A stretch of 64,000 nucleotides of DNA, from NCBI RefSeq assembly GCF_042680125.1, contig NZ_JBHTNY010000020.1; one strand, 5' to 3'. A model generated the notes under the pieces. It did not search any database, was not told the DNA's origin, and saw only the letters and a program-made list of their open reading frames with translations. This DNA is from Robinsoniella peoriensis. Lineage in GTDB: Bacteria; Bacillota; Clostridia; Lachnospirales; Lachnospiraceae. A program made the position numbers and the translations under genes. Positions 10,230-17,992 of this stretch are shown one piece after another. Numbering within the stretch: the first letter of the stretch is position 1; every line of letters starts with the position of its first letter.

Positions 10230-11930
10230 TTATTCGATGAAATTAGCTACTTTTATCATTTGTTCCATGGTAGTACGTCCCTGTTCAATCAGATCCATAA
10301 GATTTTCTTTCAGATCCGTAAATCCATATTCTTTTGCTTTCCTCTTAATATCCTGAGCAGAAGCATGCTTCATAATTAAGTTTCTAAGGTCCGGAGATAC
10401 CATAATAACTTCATGTACTGCTGTTCTGCCCCGGTATCCTGTGTGATTGCAATTTTTACAGCCTGCGCCATGATAAAACTTTTCCGGCATTGGACGGTCG
10501 GCACTCCATTGCAGTAACTCCTCTTCGGTCGGGGTATATTCCGTTTTGCAATCCTCACAGATCACTTTAACCAGTCGCTGGGATACTACGCCGATTACAG
10601 AAGATGCTACAATGTAGGGCTCCACGCCCATGTCTATTAATCTCATAAATGCGGATGCCGCATCATTTGTATGGACGGTAGTCAGTACAAGGTGCCCTGT
10701 AATTGCTGCCTGTGCTGCAATCACAGCCGTCTCCTGATCCCGGACCTCACCTACCATGATAATATCAGGATCCTGACGCATGATAGAACGAAGCCCTGCG
10801 GCAAATGTTAATCCTGCCTTTGTATTGATATGAACCTGAGTTACATTTTTTATATATTTTTCTACCGGATCTTCAATTGTCACCACATTGACATCTGGTC
10901 GGGACAATTCATGAAGTGCAGAATAGATGGTTGTTGTCTTTCCGCTTCCGGTTGGTCCGGTAACCATTATAATTCCGTTTGGATTCGCAAGCAGACGTTC
11001 AAACTTCTGATAATTGCTTTCGCTCATACCCAATTCCCTTGCCTGCACAATATTTATCGCATTATCACCCAAAATACGGACTACGATTTTTTCACCGAAG
11101 ACGGACGGAAGTGTAGAAATTCGGAAATTAATATTTTTGTTTCCTACTGTTTGACTGAAACGTCCATCCTGAGGAACCCTGCGTTCTGCAATATCCAATC
11201 CGCCCATAATCTTAAAACGTGTTGTAATCGGAACCAGTACCGTGGTATTTAATACCATTGCTTCCATTAAATCCCCATCAATACGAAAACGGATACGGAT
11301 GTTATTCTGGCAAGGTTCTATATGAATATCGGATGCTCGCATACTGCATGCCTGAATGACAATGGTATTTGCTAATTTTACCACGGGCGAACTGTCTACC
11401 CGGTCCATCATCTGCTGGAAAGATTCGGATACATTCACATCCGATTCTCCCGTATATTCTCTATGTACATCATCGATCGCGCTGATCATCGTCTTATTTA
11501 CGTAATTGCGCTTAATGGCTTCTTCTACGTCTGCTTTAGAAGCCAGTGCCGGAACAACCTGCTTTCCGGTGAGCGTCTCTAATTCTTCAAACCCATAATA
11601 ATTCAATGGATTATCGGTTGCCAGAACTAAATTATTCTGATCTACACGAAGCGGGATCACCATAAGGCGTTCAGCAGTTTCCCTGGGAACCAGTGAAATT
11701 GCTTCAATGGTTGATTTTAACTGTTCGAAATCCATGATGCGGACATTCATACGCGTAGACAATGCTTTTAACCGGTCTTCCTCTGTGATATATCCCAGTT
11801 CAACCAGTACATCTCCAAGCATTTTTTTCATACTGCTGTTTTTTTGGTATTCCAGGGCTTCTTCTAATTGCTGTTCTGTAATATATCCGGTTTCTATAAG
11901 AACCTGACCCAGTCGTAAGTTTTTTAACAT
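10230..11930 (-). CDS. pilB: Pilus extension ATPase PilB with N-terminal MshEN domain
   Basis: 566 residues. Residues about 5-60 hold two tandem copies of the MshEN-type motif (RLGQVLIETGYIT at 6-18 and MLGDVLVELGYIT at 37-49), which in PilB/MshE homologues binds cyclic di-GMP. Then come the N2 domain, Walker A GPTGSGKTT at 325-333, Asp box TIEDPVE at 351-357, GEVRD Walker B region near 394-398 and the TVHTND His box. A four-Cys zinc site (CEDC and CKNC) is in the C-terminal domain, as in GspE/PilB enzymes. The enzyme powers polymerisation of pilins by the inner-membrane PilC platform. First gene of the pilB-pilT-pilA-giant pilin set, divergent from pilD. Confidence 0.95.
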   Translation of the reverse strand: MLKNLRLGQVLIETGYITEQQLEEALEYQKNSSMKKMLGDVLVELGYITEEDRLKALSTRMNVRIMDFEQLKSTIEAISLVPRETAERLMVIPLRVDQNNLVLATDNPLNYYGFEELETLTGKQVVPALASKADVEEAIKRNYVNKTMISAIDDVHREYTGESDVNVSESFQQMMDRVDSSPVVKLANTIVIQACSMRASDIHIEPCQNNIRIRFRIDGDLMEAMVLNTTVLVPITTRFKIMGGLDIAERRVPQDGRFSQTVGNKNINFRISTLPSVFGEKIVVRILGDNAINIVQARELGMSESNYQKFERLLANPNGIIMVTGPTGSGKTTTIYSALHELSRPDVNVVTIEDPVEKYIKNVTQVHINTKAGLTFAAGLRSIMRQDPDIIMVGEVRDQETAVIAAQAAITGHLVLTTVHTNDAASAFMRLIDMGVEPYIVASSVIGVVSQRLVKVICEDCKTEYTPTEEELLQWSADRPMPEKFYHGAGCKNCNHTGYRGRTAVHEVIMVSPDLRNLIMKHASAQDIKRKAKEYGFTDLKENLMDLIEQGRTTMEQMIKVANFIE

Positions 11931-11996
11931 ACTATTCCCCTTTGATTCTATCTGTGTTATAATTCATCTGCAAAACAATACGAAGGAGAGAAAACA
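11931..11996. promoter_or_regulatory. Divergent pilB / pilD promoter region with overlapping -10 boxes
   Basis: The 66-base gap between the two start codons must hold both promoters. Plus strand: TGTTATAAT, an extended -10 (TGnTATAAT, box at 11958-11963), with no good -35, followed by a GAAGGAG ribosome site for pilD. Minus strand: TATAAC at 11956-11961, with TTCGTA 17 bases upstream as a weak -35, reading into pilB. The two -10 boxes overlap on opposite strands, so RNA polymerase could probably occupy only one direction at a time. Motif reading only. Confidence 0.55.
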
Positions 11997-12749
11997 ATGG
12001 AATATTTTTGGCTGACATACATTACTGTTATGGGATTCGTTATCGGGAGCTTTTTAAATGTCTGTATCTACCGAATTCCCCTGCACCTCAATATCGCAAA
12101 AGGACGTTCCTTTTGTCCTTCCTGTCATACGACCCTTAAGCCTTATGACATGGTTCCCATCTTCAGTTATCTCATATTGAGAGGCAAATGCCGCAAATGC
12201 AAGGCACCTATCTCTGTGCAATATCCGCTGGTAGAAGCATTAACAGGAATTCTCTTCCTTGCAGCATTTTTAGCTCATGGTTTTACCATTTACAGCGGTT
12301 TGCTTTGTTTGTTTTTCTGCTGTCTTATTGTTGTTTCAATCACTGATATCCAAACAATGACGATTCCTGATTCCCTGCAGGTTTTTATTTTCATTCTCGC
12401 TGTAATCAACATCATCGTAACACCCAATGAATTTATTGAAAAATTAATCGGGCTGGCAGTGATCAGCATTCCCATGCTTCTCATCGCTGCTATAACAGGC
12501 GGATTTGGCGGAGGCGATGTTAAACTCTGCGCTGTAAGCGGGCTTTTCCTTGGATGGAAATTAGTGTTGCTGGGTGCCTTTGCCGGTTGTATTCTCGCCT
12601 CTTGCTGGTCCATACTTTTAATTATCCGAAAAAAAGCAGATAAAAAAACTTTGATTTCCTTTGGACCCTTCTTATGTTTCGGTTTTCTGTTCGCCGCTCT
12701 TTTTGGTTCGCAGCTTATAACCTGGTATCTGTCTTTACTTGGTTTCTGA
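11997..12749 (+). CDS. pilD: Prepilin peptidase / N-methyltransferase PilD
   Basis: 250-residue polytopic membrane protein. The N-terminal SFLNVCIYRIP segment, two CxxC pairs (Cys40/43 and Cys65/68) forming the cytoplasmic zinc loop, and the two catalytic aspartates of type IV prepilin peptidases (Asp117 in ITD and Asp174 in GGGDVKL) are all present. It cleaves the Gly/Phe leader of the five prepilin-like proteins in this locus and methylates the new N-terminus. It is the only pilus gene on the plus strand. Its last 15 bases overlap the 3' end of pilO on the other strand. Confidence 0.95.
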   Translation: MEYFWLTYITVMGFVIGSFLNVCIYRIPLHLNIAKGRSFCPSCHTTLKPYDMVPIFSYLILRGKCRKCKAPISVQYPLVEALTGILFLAAFLAHGFTIYSGLLCLFFCCLIVVSITDIQTMTIPDSLQVFIFILAVINIIVTPNEFIEKLIGLAVISIPMLLIAAITGGFGGGDVKLCAVSGLFLGWKLVLLGAFAGCILASCWSILLIIRKKADKKTLISFGPFLCFGFLFAALFGSQLITWYLSLLGF

Positions 12750-13418
12750 TGATTCATTCCCTGACTGTTCTTTAGGCTTATTGATACCATAGAGAGATAA
12801 GCCTATTGTTGCATTCTGACTGGCATTTCCCGTTGCATCCCTGTTATTTTCTGAGAGTGAAATGCTATCTATCCTAAGACAAATACTTTTTTCATTCAAA
12901 GCCTTCACATAAGCTAAAATATTATCATAGGTACCTGATATGGAAATAGATACCTGACTTTTCAATAATTTTGCCTGGTTTTCTACCTTTGCTTCTATGA
13001 CTTGATCATCTGATGTTATTTCCTCAGCAGACTCATCAATTGCTTCCGGTGTCTCTTCCGTCTCAATCACAAAATCGGAGGATGCATCTGTATATTCTCC
13101 GATTTGAAGACTTTGTACATATAACGAATTTTCTTTAGCAAGATCATTAACAATTTTATCAATATTATAACTGTTTAATACGGAATAAAAAAACTCATAA
13201 TTCTCTTTAGATATATTCTGCTGCATTAATAACTCATCTTCAAGTGTGGCTTTTTCTATTAATGCCTGCATTTGTTCCTGCTCTATTCTTGCTGCTTCTT
13301 CCCTTTCCCGCAGAACCTCTTTCTTTTCAAGTGCGGGTTTTAGAAAAAACATCCAAACCACAGCTAATAAAACTACACAGATCAAAATCTGCAGAAGTAT
13401 TTTTTCGCTCTTTTTCAT
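12735..13418 (-). CDS. pilO: PilO-like pilus alignment protein
   Basis: About 227 residues starting at MKKSEKILLQ. I place the start at 13418 because the ATG overlaps the upstream stop (ATGA) and has GGGAGG just before it. One N-terminal membrane helix is followed by a coiled-coil (about residues 30-80, rich in Glu/Arg/Gln) and a small alpha/beta domain, which is the architecture of PilO. An acidic insert lies near the middle, and the tail is Ser/Glu-rich. PilO pairs with PilN to form the inner-membrane alignment complex. Assignment rests on layout and position after the PilM-PilN gene, since PilO sequences are poorly conserved. Confidence 0.8.
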   Translation of the reverse strand: MKKSEKILLQILICVVLLAVVWMFFLKPALEKKEVLREREEAARIEQEQMQALIEKATLEDELLMQQNISKENYEFFYSVLNSYNIDKIVNDLAKENSLYVQSLQIGEYTDASSDFVIETEETPEAIDESAEEITSDDQVIEAKVENQAKLLKSQVSISISGTYDNILAYVKALNEKSICLRIDSISLSENNRDATGNASQNATIGLSLYGINKPKEQSGNESSETK

Positions 13419-14974
13419 TCTGATACACCTCCCGATTGCGCCCATAAAGTGCAAACTAACTGGAAAGTATAATTTGCTGATCCATCTTCGCTGCTGCCGC
13501 TGCTGAATCCTGTATATTTTACATCCGTATATAACCCGGAATCAGATAAAATTTTAGCAAAAGCAGATGCCCCATCCTGATTTGTAGTATCACAGGAAAT
13601 GGTAATCTCCCCATTACTGTAACCATAGCTTTTAATTGTTACATCCTCAGGCTTTTTGGCATCCAGTTCATTAAAATCATTTGATTCTAATCTCCGCGTA
13701 TTCTTAATAACATCTATATACTGATTACATGTTTCATTATATTCAGCCAGCGATATGGTGTAGTCCTGTAATGCTTTTGCTTTCTGATATAATTTCTGAT
13801 TCTCAGGATCGTTAATAAAATCCTGGCTCATCTGAACAGACGCTTCAACCGTCATATTACTCGAAGACTGCAGTGCATAAATTCCGGACAGAATCAAAAT
13901 GAGCCCCATGCCTGCCGCTAACGGAATCAGATCTTTTTTTGTAGTCTTCTCCGCTTTCTTTTCTTTCATTAATGGAAAAAAATCAATATCCTTTTCTTCT
14001 GCAACTTCATACAAACCGCCTGCAGATGCCCCTATAGCATTTAAACAGGTCAGATCCCCCGGTCCCGCAAAGGTTACATGATCGGGAAAATCGCACTTTA
14101 TTGTAGTGATGCCCGTTGCATTCTCAATACGGCTTAGGAATTGTGAATCCCTTGACAGATCTCCATACATTAATATCTGCCCGACTTTATTCTTCTTCCC
14201 TGTTTGAGAATGAAACTGTACCAGTTTAGAAATGTTTTCAACAATTTCTTCCAGTGCAATTGCAATCGGATCTACTTCCCTGTTCAGCGACTGTACGGCA
14301 GATACAATAAATGCATTTTCTTCAATCGTATCTTCTGCTTTAATTTGCGTGCTTCGGTATATCATTTTTGTACCTGCCCCTGTAAATAACAGACCTATCT
14401 GGTCTCTTTCCGCACAGCAAAGAATCGACATATCATCTCCATCGGCGACTTTCAGCAGGAATGCCAGTCGTTCCATGCTATTGCTGACTGTCTCAATTCG
14501 ATAAGGAGTAAGCCCCGCCCTCCGCAAGGTAGTGAGATAATTATTTACCAAAGCTCTCGGCATTAAGTATACATCTACGTTTTGCATTGTTTCACTCTTT
14601 GCCTGATCTTTTTGGATATTCTTCTTAATAATATAGTCAAACAAGTAGTCTGATCTGAGCATTCCTGCCTTATTCAGCTCATTTTCAACCATTCCCCGGG
14701 TGTGTTTATTATTACCTGACGGAACCTGGAATTCTTTTCGTAAAATGTCTACACCACTTACGGTAACAATACTTTTTTTCGTATGAATACGGTGCTCTTT
14801 TACGGCAACCTGTATAGCCGCCGCTACGGCTGCAGTGTTAACAATGACTCCATTCAAATAAGAACCATCCGGCATAGGAATTTCTATAAAACGTTTTACA
14901 GTTATGGATTTGGCATTTACATCTTCTTCCACTATATGAATATGTTCTGCCGTAAATTCAATCGATAGTATCAT
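13415..14974 (-). CDS. pilM: PilM-PilN fusion protein
   Basis: 519 residues from ATG 14974, chosen because AAAGGAA precedes it and the upstream in-frame Met falls inside pilC. Residues 1-about 350 are a PilM-type actin-like ATPase fold, beginning MILSIEFTAEHIHIVEED and containing an SMERLAFL segment. After a basic linker (KKAEKTTKKD) there is a single membrane helix (about 355-375) and a periplasmic-type domain of about 140 residues that matches the layout of PilN. In most type IV pilus systems PilM is a separate cytoplasmic protein that binds the N-terminal tail of PilN; here the two appear covalently joined. Together with PilO they connect the motor platform to the growing pilus. Confidence 0.82.
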   Translation of the reverse strand: MILSIEFTAEHIHIVEEDVNAKSITVKRFIEIPMPDGSYLNGVIVNTAAVAAAIQVAVKEHRIHTKKSIVTVSGVDILRKEFQVPSGNNKHTRGMVENELNKAGMLRSDYLFDYIIKKNIQKDQAKSETMQNVDVYLMPRALVNNYLTTLRRAGLTPYRIETVSNSMERLAFLLKVADGDDMSILCCAERDQIGLLFTGAGTKMIYRSTQIKAEDTIEENAFIVSAVQSLNREVDPIAIALEEIVENISKLVQFHSQTGKKNKVGQILMYGDLSRDSQFLSRIENATGITTIKCDFPDHVTFAGPGDLTCLNAIGASAGGLYEVAEEKDIDFFPLMKEKKAEKTTKKDLIPLAAGMGLILILSGIYALQSSSNMTVEASVQMSQDFINDPENQKLYQKAKALQDYTISLAEYNETCNQYIDVIKNTRRLESNDFNELDAKKPEDVTIKSYGYSNGEITISCDTTNQDGASAFAKILSDSGLYTDVKYTGFSSGSSEDGSANYTFQLVCTLWAQSGGVSE

Positions 14975-14990
14975 TTTCGTCAGTTCCTTT

Positions 14991-16187
14991 CTAAATCGTC
15001 TGATACATACCATATATCGGTATTAAGACGCTTGCCACTACCGAACCCACGATTATTGCTATAATAATCAGCATCACCGGTTCCATAATCGCCATCATCT
15101 TTTGCGTTGCACTTTCTGATTCTTCCTCATAATATTCTGCAAGCTTCAAAAACATCGCATCTAAATTACCGGATTCTTCACCAATATGAACCATGGACCA
15201 CACCATACTGTCATACAATCCCTGTTCTTCTAAAGCCTGGGACAGGGATGTTCCCTTTTCCACCTGTTCTGTGGCTCTCTGCATTTTGAATTCCAGATAC
15301 GTATTGGATATTACCGTACTGCAAATATCCATACAGCGTATAATTGAAATACCACTGGAGTATAAAATACTCATACCATTGGCGAATCTGGATATTAATA
15401 TTTTCTCTAAAAGCTTACTGATTAAAGGAATTTTCAATTTACTTTTATCATATTCTAAACGAAATCCCGGATCTCTTTTCAAAAAATGTATCAGTAAAAT
15501 GATGCCAATAATGATGCCTAATGGAATATACCATTGGTTCTTTAAAAATACACTAAGTTTCATATAAAATGCAGTAAGGGGATTGAGATCCTGCCCCTCA
15601 AACATTGTAAAAAACTGTGGAAGTACGACCGTAAATAAAAGAATTATTACAGCAACGGTTACCGACATCAATAGTATTGGATAGATCATAGCCGTTTGGA
15701 TTTTCCCTTTTAAACGATAGTCCCGCTCATAATACTGCGCCATCTTTTCCATCACGATGTCTAACGATCCACTGGCCTCTCCAGCCAAAACCATAGAAGA
15801 AAGAAGTGTCGGAAATGTTTTCCCCAGCTTCCTCATAGCATCATGCAAAGTCTCTCCTTTTTCAATCGCTTCTATCATGTGCATATAGCATTGTTTTTGT
15901 TTAGCTTTACGGCAGCGTTCATACAAAAGCTGAAGTGTAGTCAGCATATTCATTCCGGATGACAGCATAATAGCAAATTCCCGGCAAAATAATGCTACTT
16001 CCTTTGGTTTAAAGCGGTATTCCGACTGATTCTGTGCTTCGCGAAGCAGATCTGTTCTTGAAACGGATATACAATACCAATTCTGTTTATCTAAAAAAAG
16101 ATAGAATTCATCATCCCCATTGGCTTCTATTTTGCCATTATGTATTTTTCCAGCCGCATCTTTTGCAGAGTAATTGTAAAGGATCAT
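14991..16187 (-). CDS. pilC: Inner-membrane platform protein PilC
   Basis: 398 residues starting MILYNYSAKDAAGK at 16187, with GGGGGA upstream; an earlier in-frame ATG at 16244 would overlap the preceding gene and lacks a site. It has the two repeated GspF domains of the PilC/GspF family, each with an F-x-R-x-x-A/x-x-L type cytoplasmic bundle, separated by membrane helices (about 165-190 and 215-235) and ending in a C-terminal helix. The motif GEASGSLD and its repeat GEESGNLD are the classical duplicated GspF signatures. PilC is the membrane platform on which PilB and PilT act. It is followed by pilM-pilN after 16 bases. Confidence 0.94.
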   Translation of the reverse strand: MILYNYSAKDAAGKIHNGKIEANGDDEFYLFLDKQNWYCISVSRTDLLREAQNQSEYRFKPKEVALFCREFAIMLSSGMNMLTTLQLLYERCRKAKQKQCYMHMIEAIEKGETLHDAMRKLGKTFPTLLSSMVLAGEASGSLDIVMEKMAQYYERDYRLKGKIQTAMIYPILLMSVTVAVIILLFTVVLPQFFTMFEGQDLNPLTAFYMKLSVFLKNQWYIPLGIIIGIILLIHFLKRDPGFRLEYDKSKLKIPLISKLLEKILISRFANGMSILYSSGISIIRCMDICSTVISNTYLEFKMQRATEQVEKGTSLSQALEEQGLYDSMVWSMVHIGEESGNLDAMFLKLAEYYEEESESATQKMMAIMEPVMLIIIAIIVGSVVASVLIPIYGMYQTI

Positions 16188-16197
16188 ACCTGTCCCC

Positions 16198-16719
16198 CTA
16201 ACTTTTTTCAGGTCCATAAAGTCTAATATAACGAACTTTTTCAATAACCATTTTATCAGTATTTCTATTTATTAATGTTACCGTTAACTTACATACATTC
16301 TTTTCTGAAGGTGCAGCTGATTCTACAAAATCTTTTGCAATTTCTGCATGTATTTTTAACTTATTATTTATAAAATATTTATCATCATATACTAATCCGG
16401 GAATGACTTTGCAATCATCACCCAATACAATTTCCCGATATTCTCCCGTTTTGTACTGATAATAAATGCTGTCCGGACTGCCGGATTTTACTTCCACAGA
16501 ACCCGAATAAGTGATCTGCTCATCGATGGCTGTAATAACGCTGTTCGCTATCTGGCTGGCATTACTTGCACTGATCACGTTCTGATAGGATTTAAACCAT
16601 TGGGGGAGTATCGCTGCAACAGTTGTAAAGAAAACGGCAACTAATGTAACCGTTAAAATTACTTCTATTAGAGTAAACCCTTTCTTTCTATCTGATTTTA
16701 AACACAAATTAATCTTCAT
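16198..16719 (-). CDS. Minor pilin (prepilin-type, GFTLIE)
   Basis: 173-residue prepilin. The leader ends KKGFTLIEV (cleavage after Gly14, Glu at +5) and is followed by a Val/Ala/Thr-rich helix. The mature part looks globular, with the usual beta-sheet character, and has two Cys. Its ATG overlaps the stop of the upstream minor pilin gene (ATGA), pointing to translational coupling. It is the third of three small prepilins that open the operon; in other systems such minor pilins prime assembly or sit at the tip. I cannot assign it to a named minor pilin. Confidence 0.85.
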   Translation of the reverse strand: MKINLCLKSDRKKGFTLIEVILTVTLVAVFFTTVAAILPQWFKSYQNVISASNASQIANSVITAIDEQITYSGSVEVKSGSPDSIYYQYKTGEYREIVLGDDCKVIPGLVYDDKYFINNKLKIHAEIAKDFVESAAPSEKNVCKLTVTLINRNTDKMVIEKVRYIRLYGPEKS

Positions 16720-17138
16720 GACCCATCACCACTTTCAGACTCTACAACCCGTTGAAACTTTTCAAGCGTTGAATCTATAGTACCTTCCGAATCACCACTT
16801 AATGGCTTTACTAATTTTACCTTTGTATTTACTTTTATCGGTTCCACACCGGTACTGCCATCCTTTGAAAGTATAAAAGTCATATCAATATCACTTTTAA
16901 TTGTTGTCAGTTCATTTCCAAGTTCTAAATTATTTATCTGATGATTCAGGTTTTTCTGAATGGTATTATTTTTAATCAGAATACGATTCGCATTAGAAAA
17001 TAAAACAGCAACTAAAACCATTGTCATTGCAAATAACGCCAAACTGGTTATTAACTCAATCATCGTTTCGCCCCGGTTATTTAAACATACATTTCTGAGG
17101 CGGGAGAAACTTTTCACCTTATGAATCAGATTATTCAT
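16716..17138 (-). CDS. Minor pilin (prepilin-type, GETMIE)
   Basis: About 140 residues from ATG 17138. The signal reads NNRGETMIEL: Gly, then Glu at +1 instead of Phe, but Glu at +5 is kept. A hydrophobic helix (about 27-50) follows and then a small domain of about 90 residues. An upstream ATG at 17162 is possible but lies inside the previous gene and has no better ribosome site, so the start is moderately uncertain. Overlaps the preceding gene by 8 bases. Probably a PilV/PilW/GspJ-like minor pilin; specific class not determined. Confidence 0.78.
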   Translation of the reverse strand: MNNLIHKVKSFSRLRNVCLNNRGETMIELITSLALFAMTMVLVAVLFSNANRILIKNNTIQKNLNHQINNLELGNELTTIKSDIDMTFILSKDGSTGVEPIKVNTKVKLVKPLSGDSEGTIDSTLEKFQRVVESESGDGS

Positions 17139-17637
17139 TATCACTTGACACCACACCTTCACATTTTATTAAAGTGTATTTTGTTTGTTCAGGCAAACTT
17201 TTATCTTCCAGGTAAATTGATGTAATACAATAGTCTCTGGCTTTATAGTTTATAGTTATCTGCGCTTTGATACGATTTTTTTGAGTGACGCTTGCATTTG
17301 TATCCCTTGCAAACTTAATCGATACGTCTATTTTATTCCCATTACTATCTTCCAGATTATTAGTACCTAAAACGGCAGTCATACCGGACACTTCTGTCCC
17401 TTCTTCTTCCAGACAGGCATCCAGATTAAATTCTCCGTCTTGTATCATACCATCAACAATTTCATAAATAGAATTTACATATTGGATCGCCTGTTCATTC
17501 GTTAACTGCCCTCTGGAATTATATGTATTTGCAGATGCCGCGGCTAACACATTAAATCCAATAACAGCAAGTACCATGAAGATACAAATTGCCAGAAGCA
17601 TAGATGCTCCTTTGTTTTTTGCAAGCGCTTTTCTCAC
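17131..17637 (-). CDS. PilX/GspK-like minor pilin lacking Glu+5 (GTG start)
   Basis: 168 residues. The start codon is GTG at 17637, with GGAGAGG about 10 bases upstream, the only reasonable site after the promoter at 17675. The N-terminus is NKGASMLLAICIF: after Gly the +5 position is Leu rather than Glu, as in GspK/PilX-type components that start or cap the pilus. A membrane helix follows, then a globular domain of about 130 residues with two Cys. It is the first gene of the operon. The tip role is inferred from the missing Glu+5 and from its order before two canonical minor pilins. Confidence 0.78.
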   Translation of the reverse strand: MRKALAKNKGASMLLAICIFMVLAVIGFNVLAAASANTYNSRGQLTNEQAIQYVNSIYEIVDGMIQDGEFNLDACLEEEGTEVSGMTAVLGTNNLEDSNGNKIDVSIKFARDTNASVTQKNRIKAQITINYKARDYCITSIYLEDKSLPEQTKYTLIKCEGVVSSDNE

Positions 17638-17674
17638 TTCTGGATCATCCTCTCCACTAAGTTCTAATATTATA

Positions 17675-17702
17675 ATTATAGCACAGACACAAATTTAATC
17701 AA
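17675..17702 (-). promoter_or_regulatory. Promoter of the minor pilin-pilC-pilMN-pilO operon
   Basis: Minus strand -35 TTGATT (17697-17702), 16-base spacer, -10 TATAAT (17675-17680). The GTG start of the first pilin gene is about 38 bases downstream of the -10. It looks like an ordinary sigma-A promoter. Confidence 0.7.
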
Positions 17703-17801
17703 TCAAATTTAAGTTGAATTCCTACAATTTTATCTATATTTCGACCATAATAAACATTAAGTACAGGAAATACCTGTTTTATAGAAATACTGAGAATAAT
17801 A

Positions 17802-17819
17802 TGGTAAAATATTTTACCA
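17802..17819. promoter_or_regulatory. Perfect 18-bp palindrome upstream of the pilus operon
   Basis: TGGTAAAATATTTTACCA is a perfect inverted repeat located 100 bases upstream of the -35 of the pilus operon and beyond the feoB terminator. A second short dyad, ACAGG-5-CCTGT, lies at 17763-17777. The rest of the 17703-17950 gap is A/T-rich and holds no gene I can support. Binding of a regulator is inference. Confidence 0.4.
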
Positions 17820-17953
17820 GTTATTTACAATTATCTAATCAAATTTTACTTTTCAGATATCCCCGGTCTCTTCCCAACTATTATACTGCAGTTATAACAC
17901 CATTACTACATCATCAATTGACAGAATAAATCAAATATTCTAATATTCTGAAC

Positions 17954-17984
17954 AAAAAGATGAAGCATCCCACGGCGCTTCATC
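17954..17984 (-). terminator. Rho-independent terminator after feoB
   Basis: Eight-bp stem GATGAAGC/GCTTCATC (17959-17966 with 17977-17984), 10-base loop; on the minus strand it is followed by TTTTTG. It ends the ftsW-feoA-feoB unit. Confidence 0.85.
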
Positions 17985-17992
17985 TCCATTCT

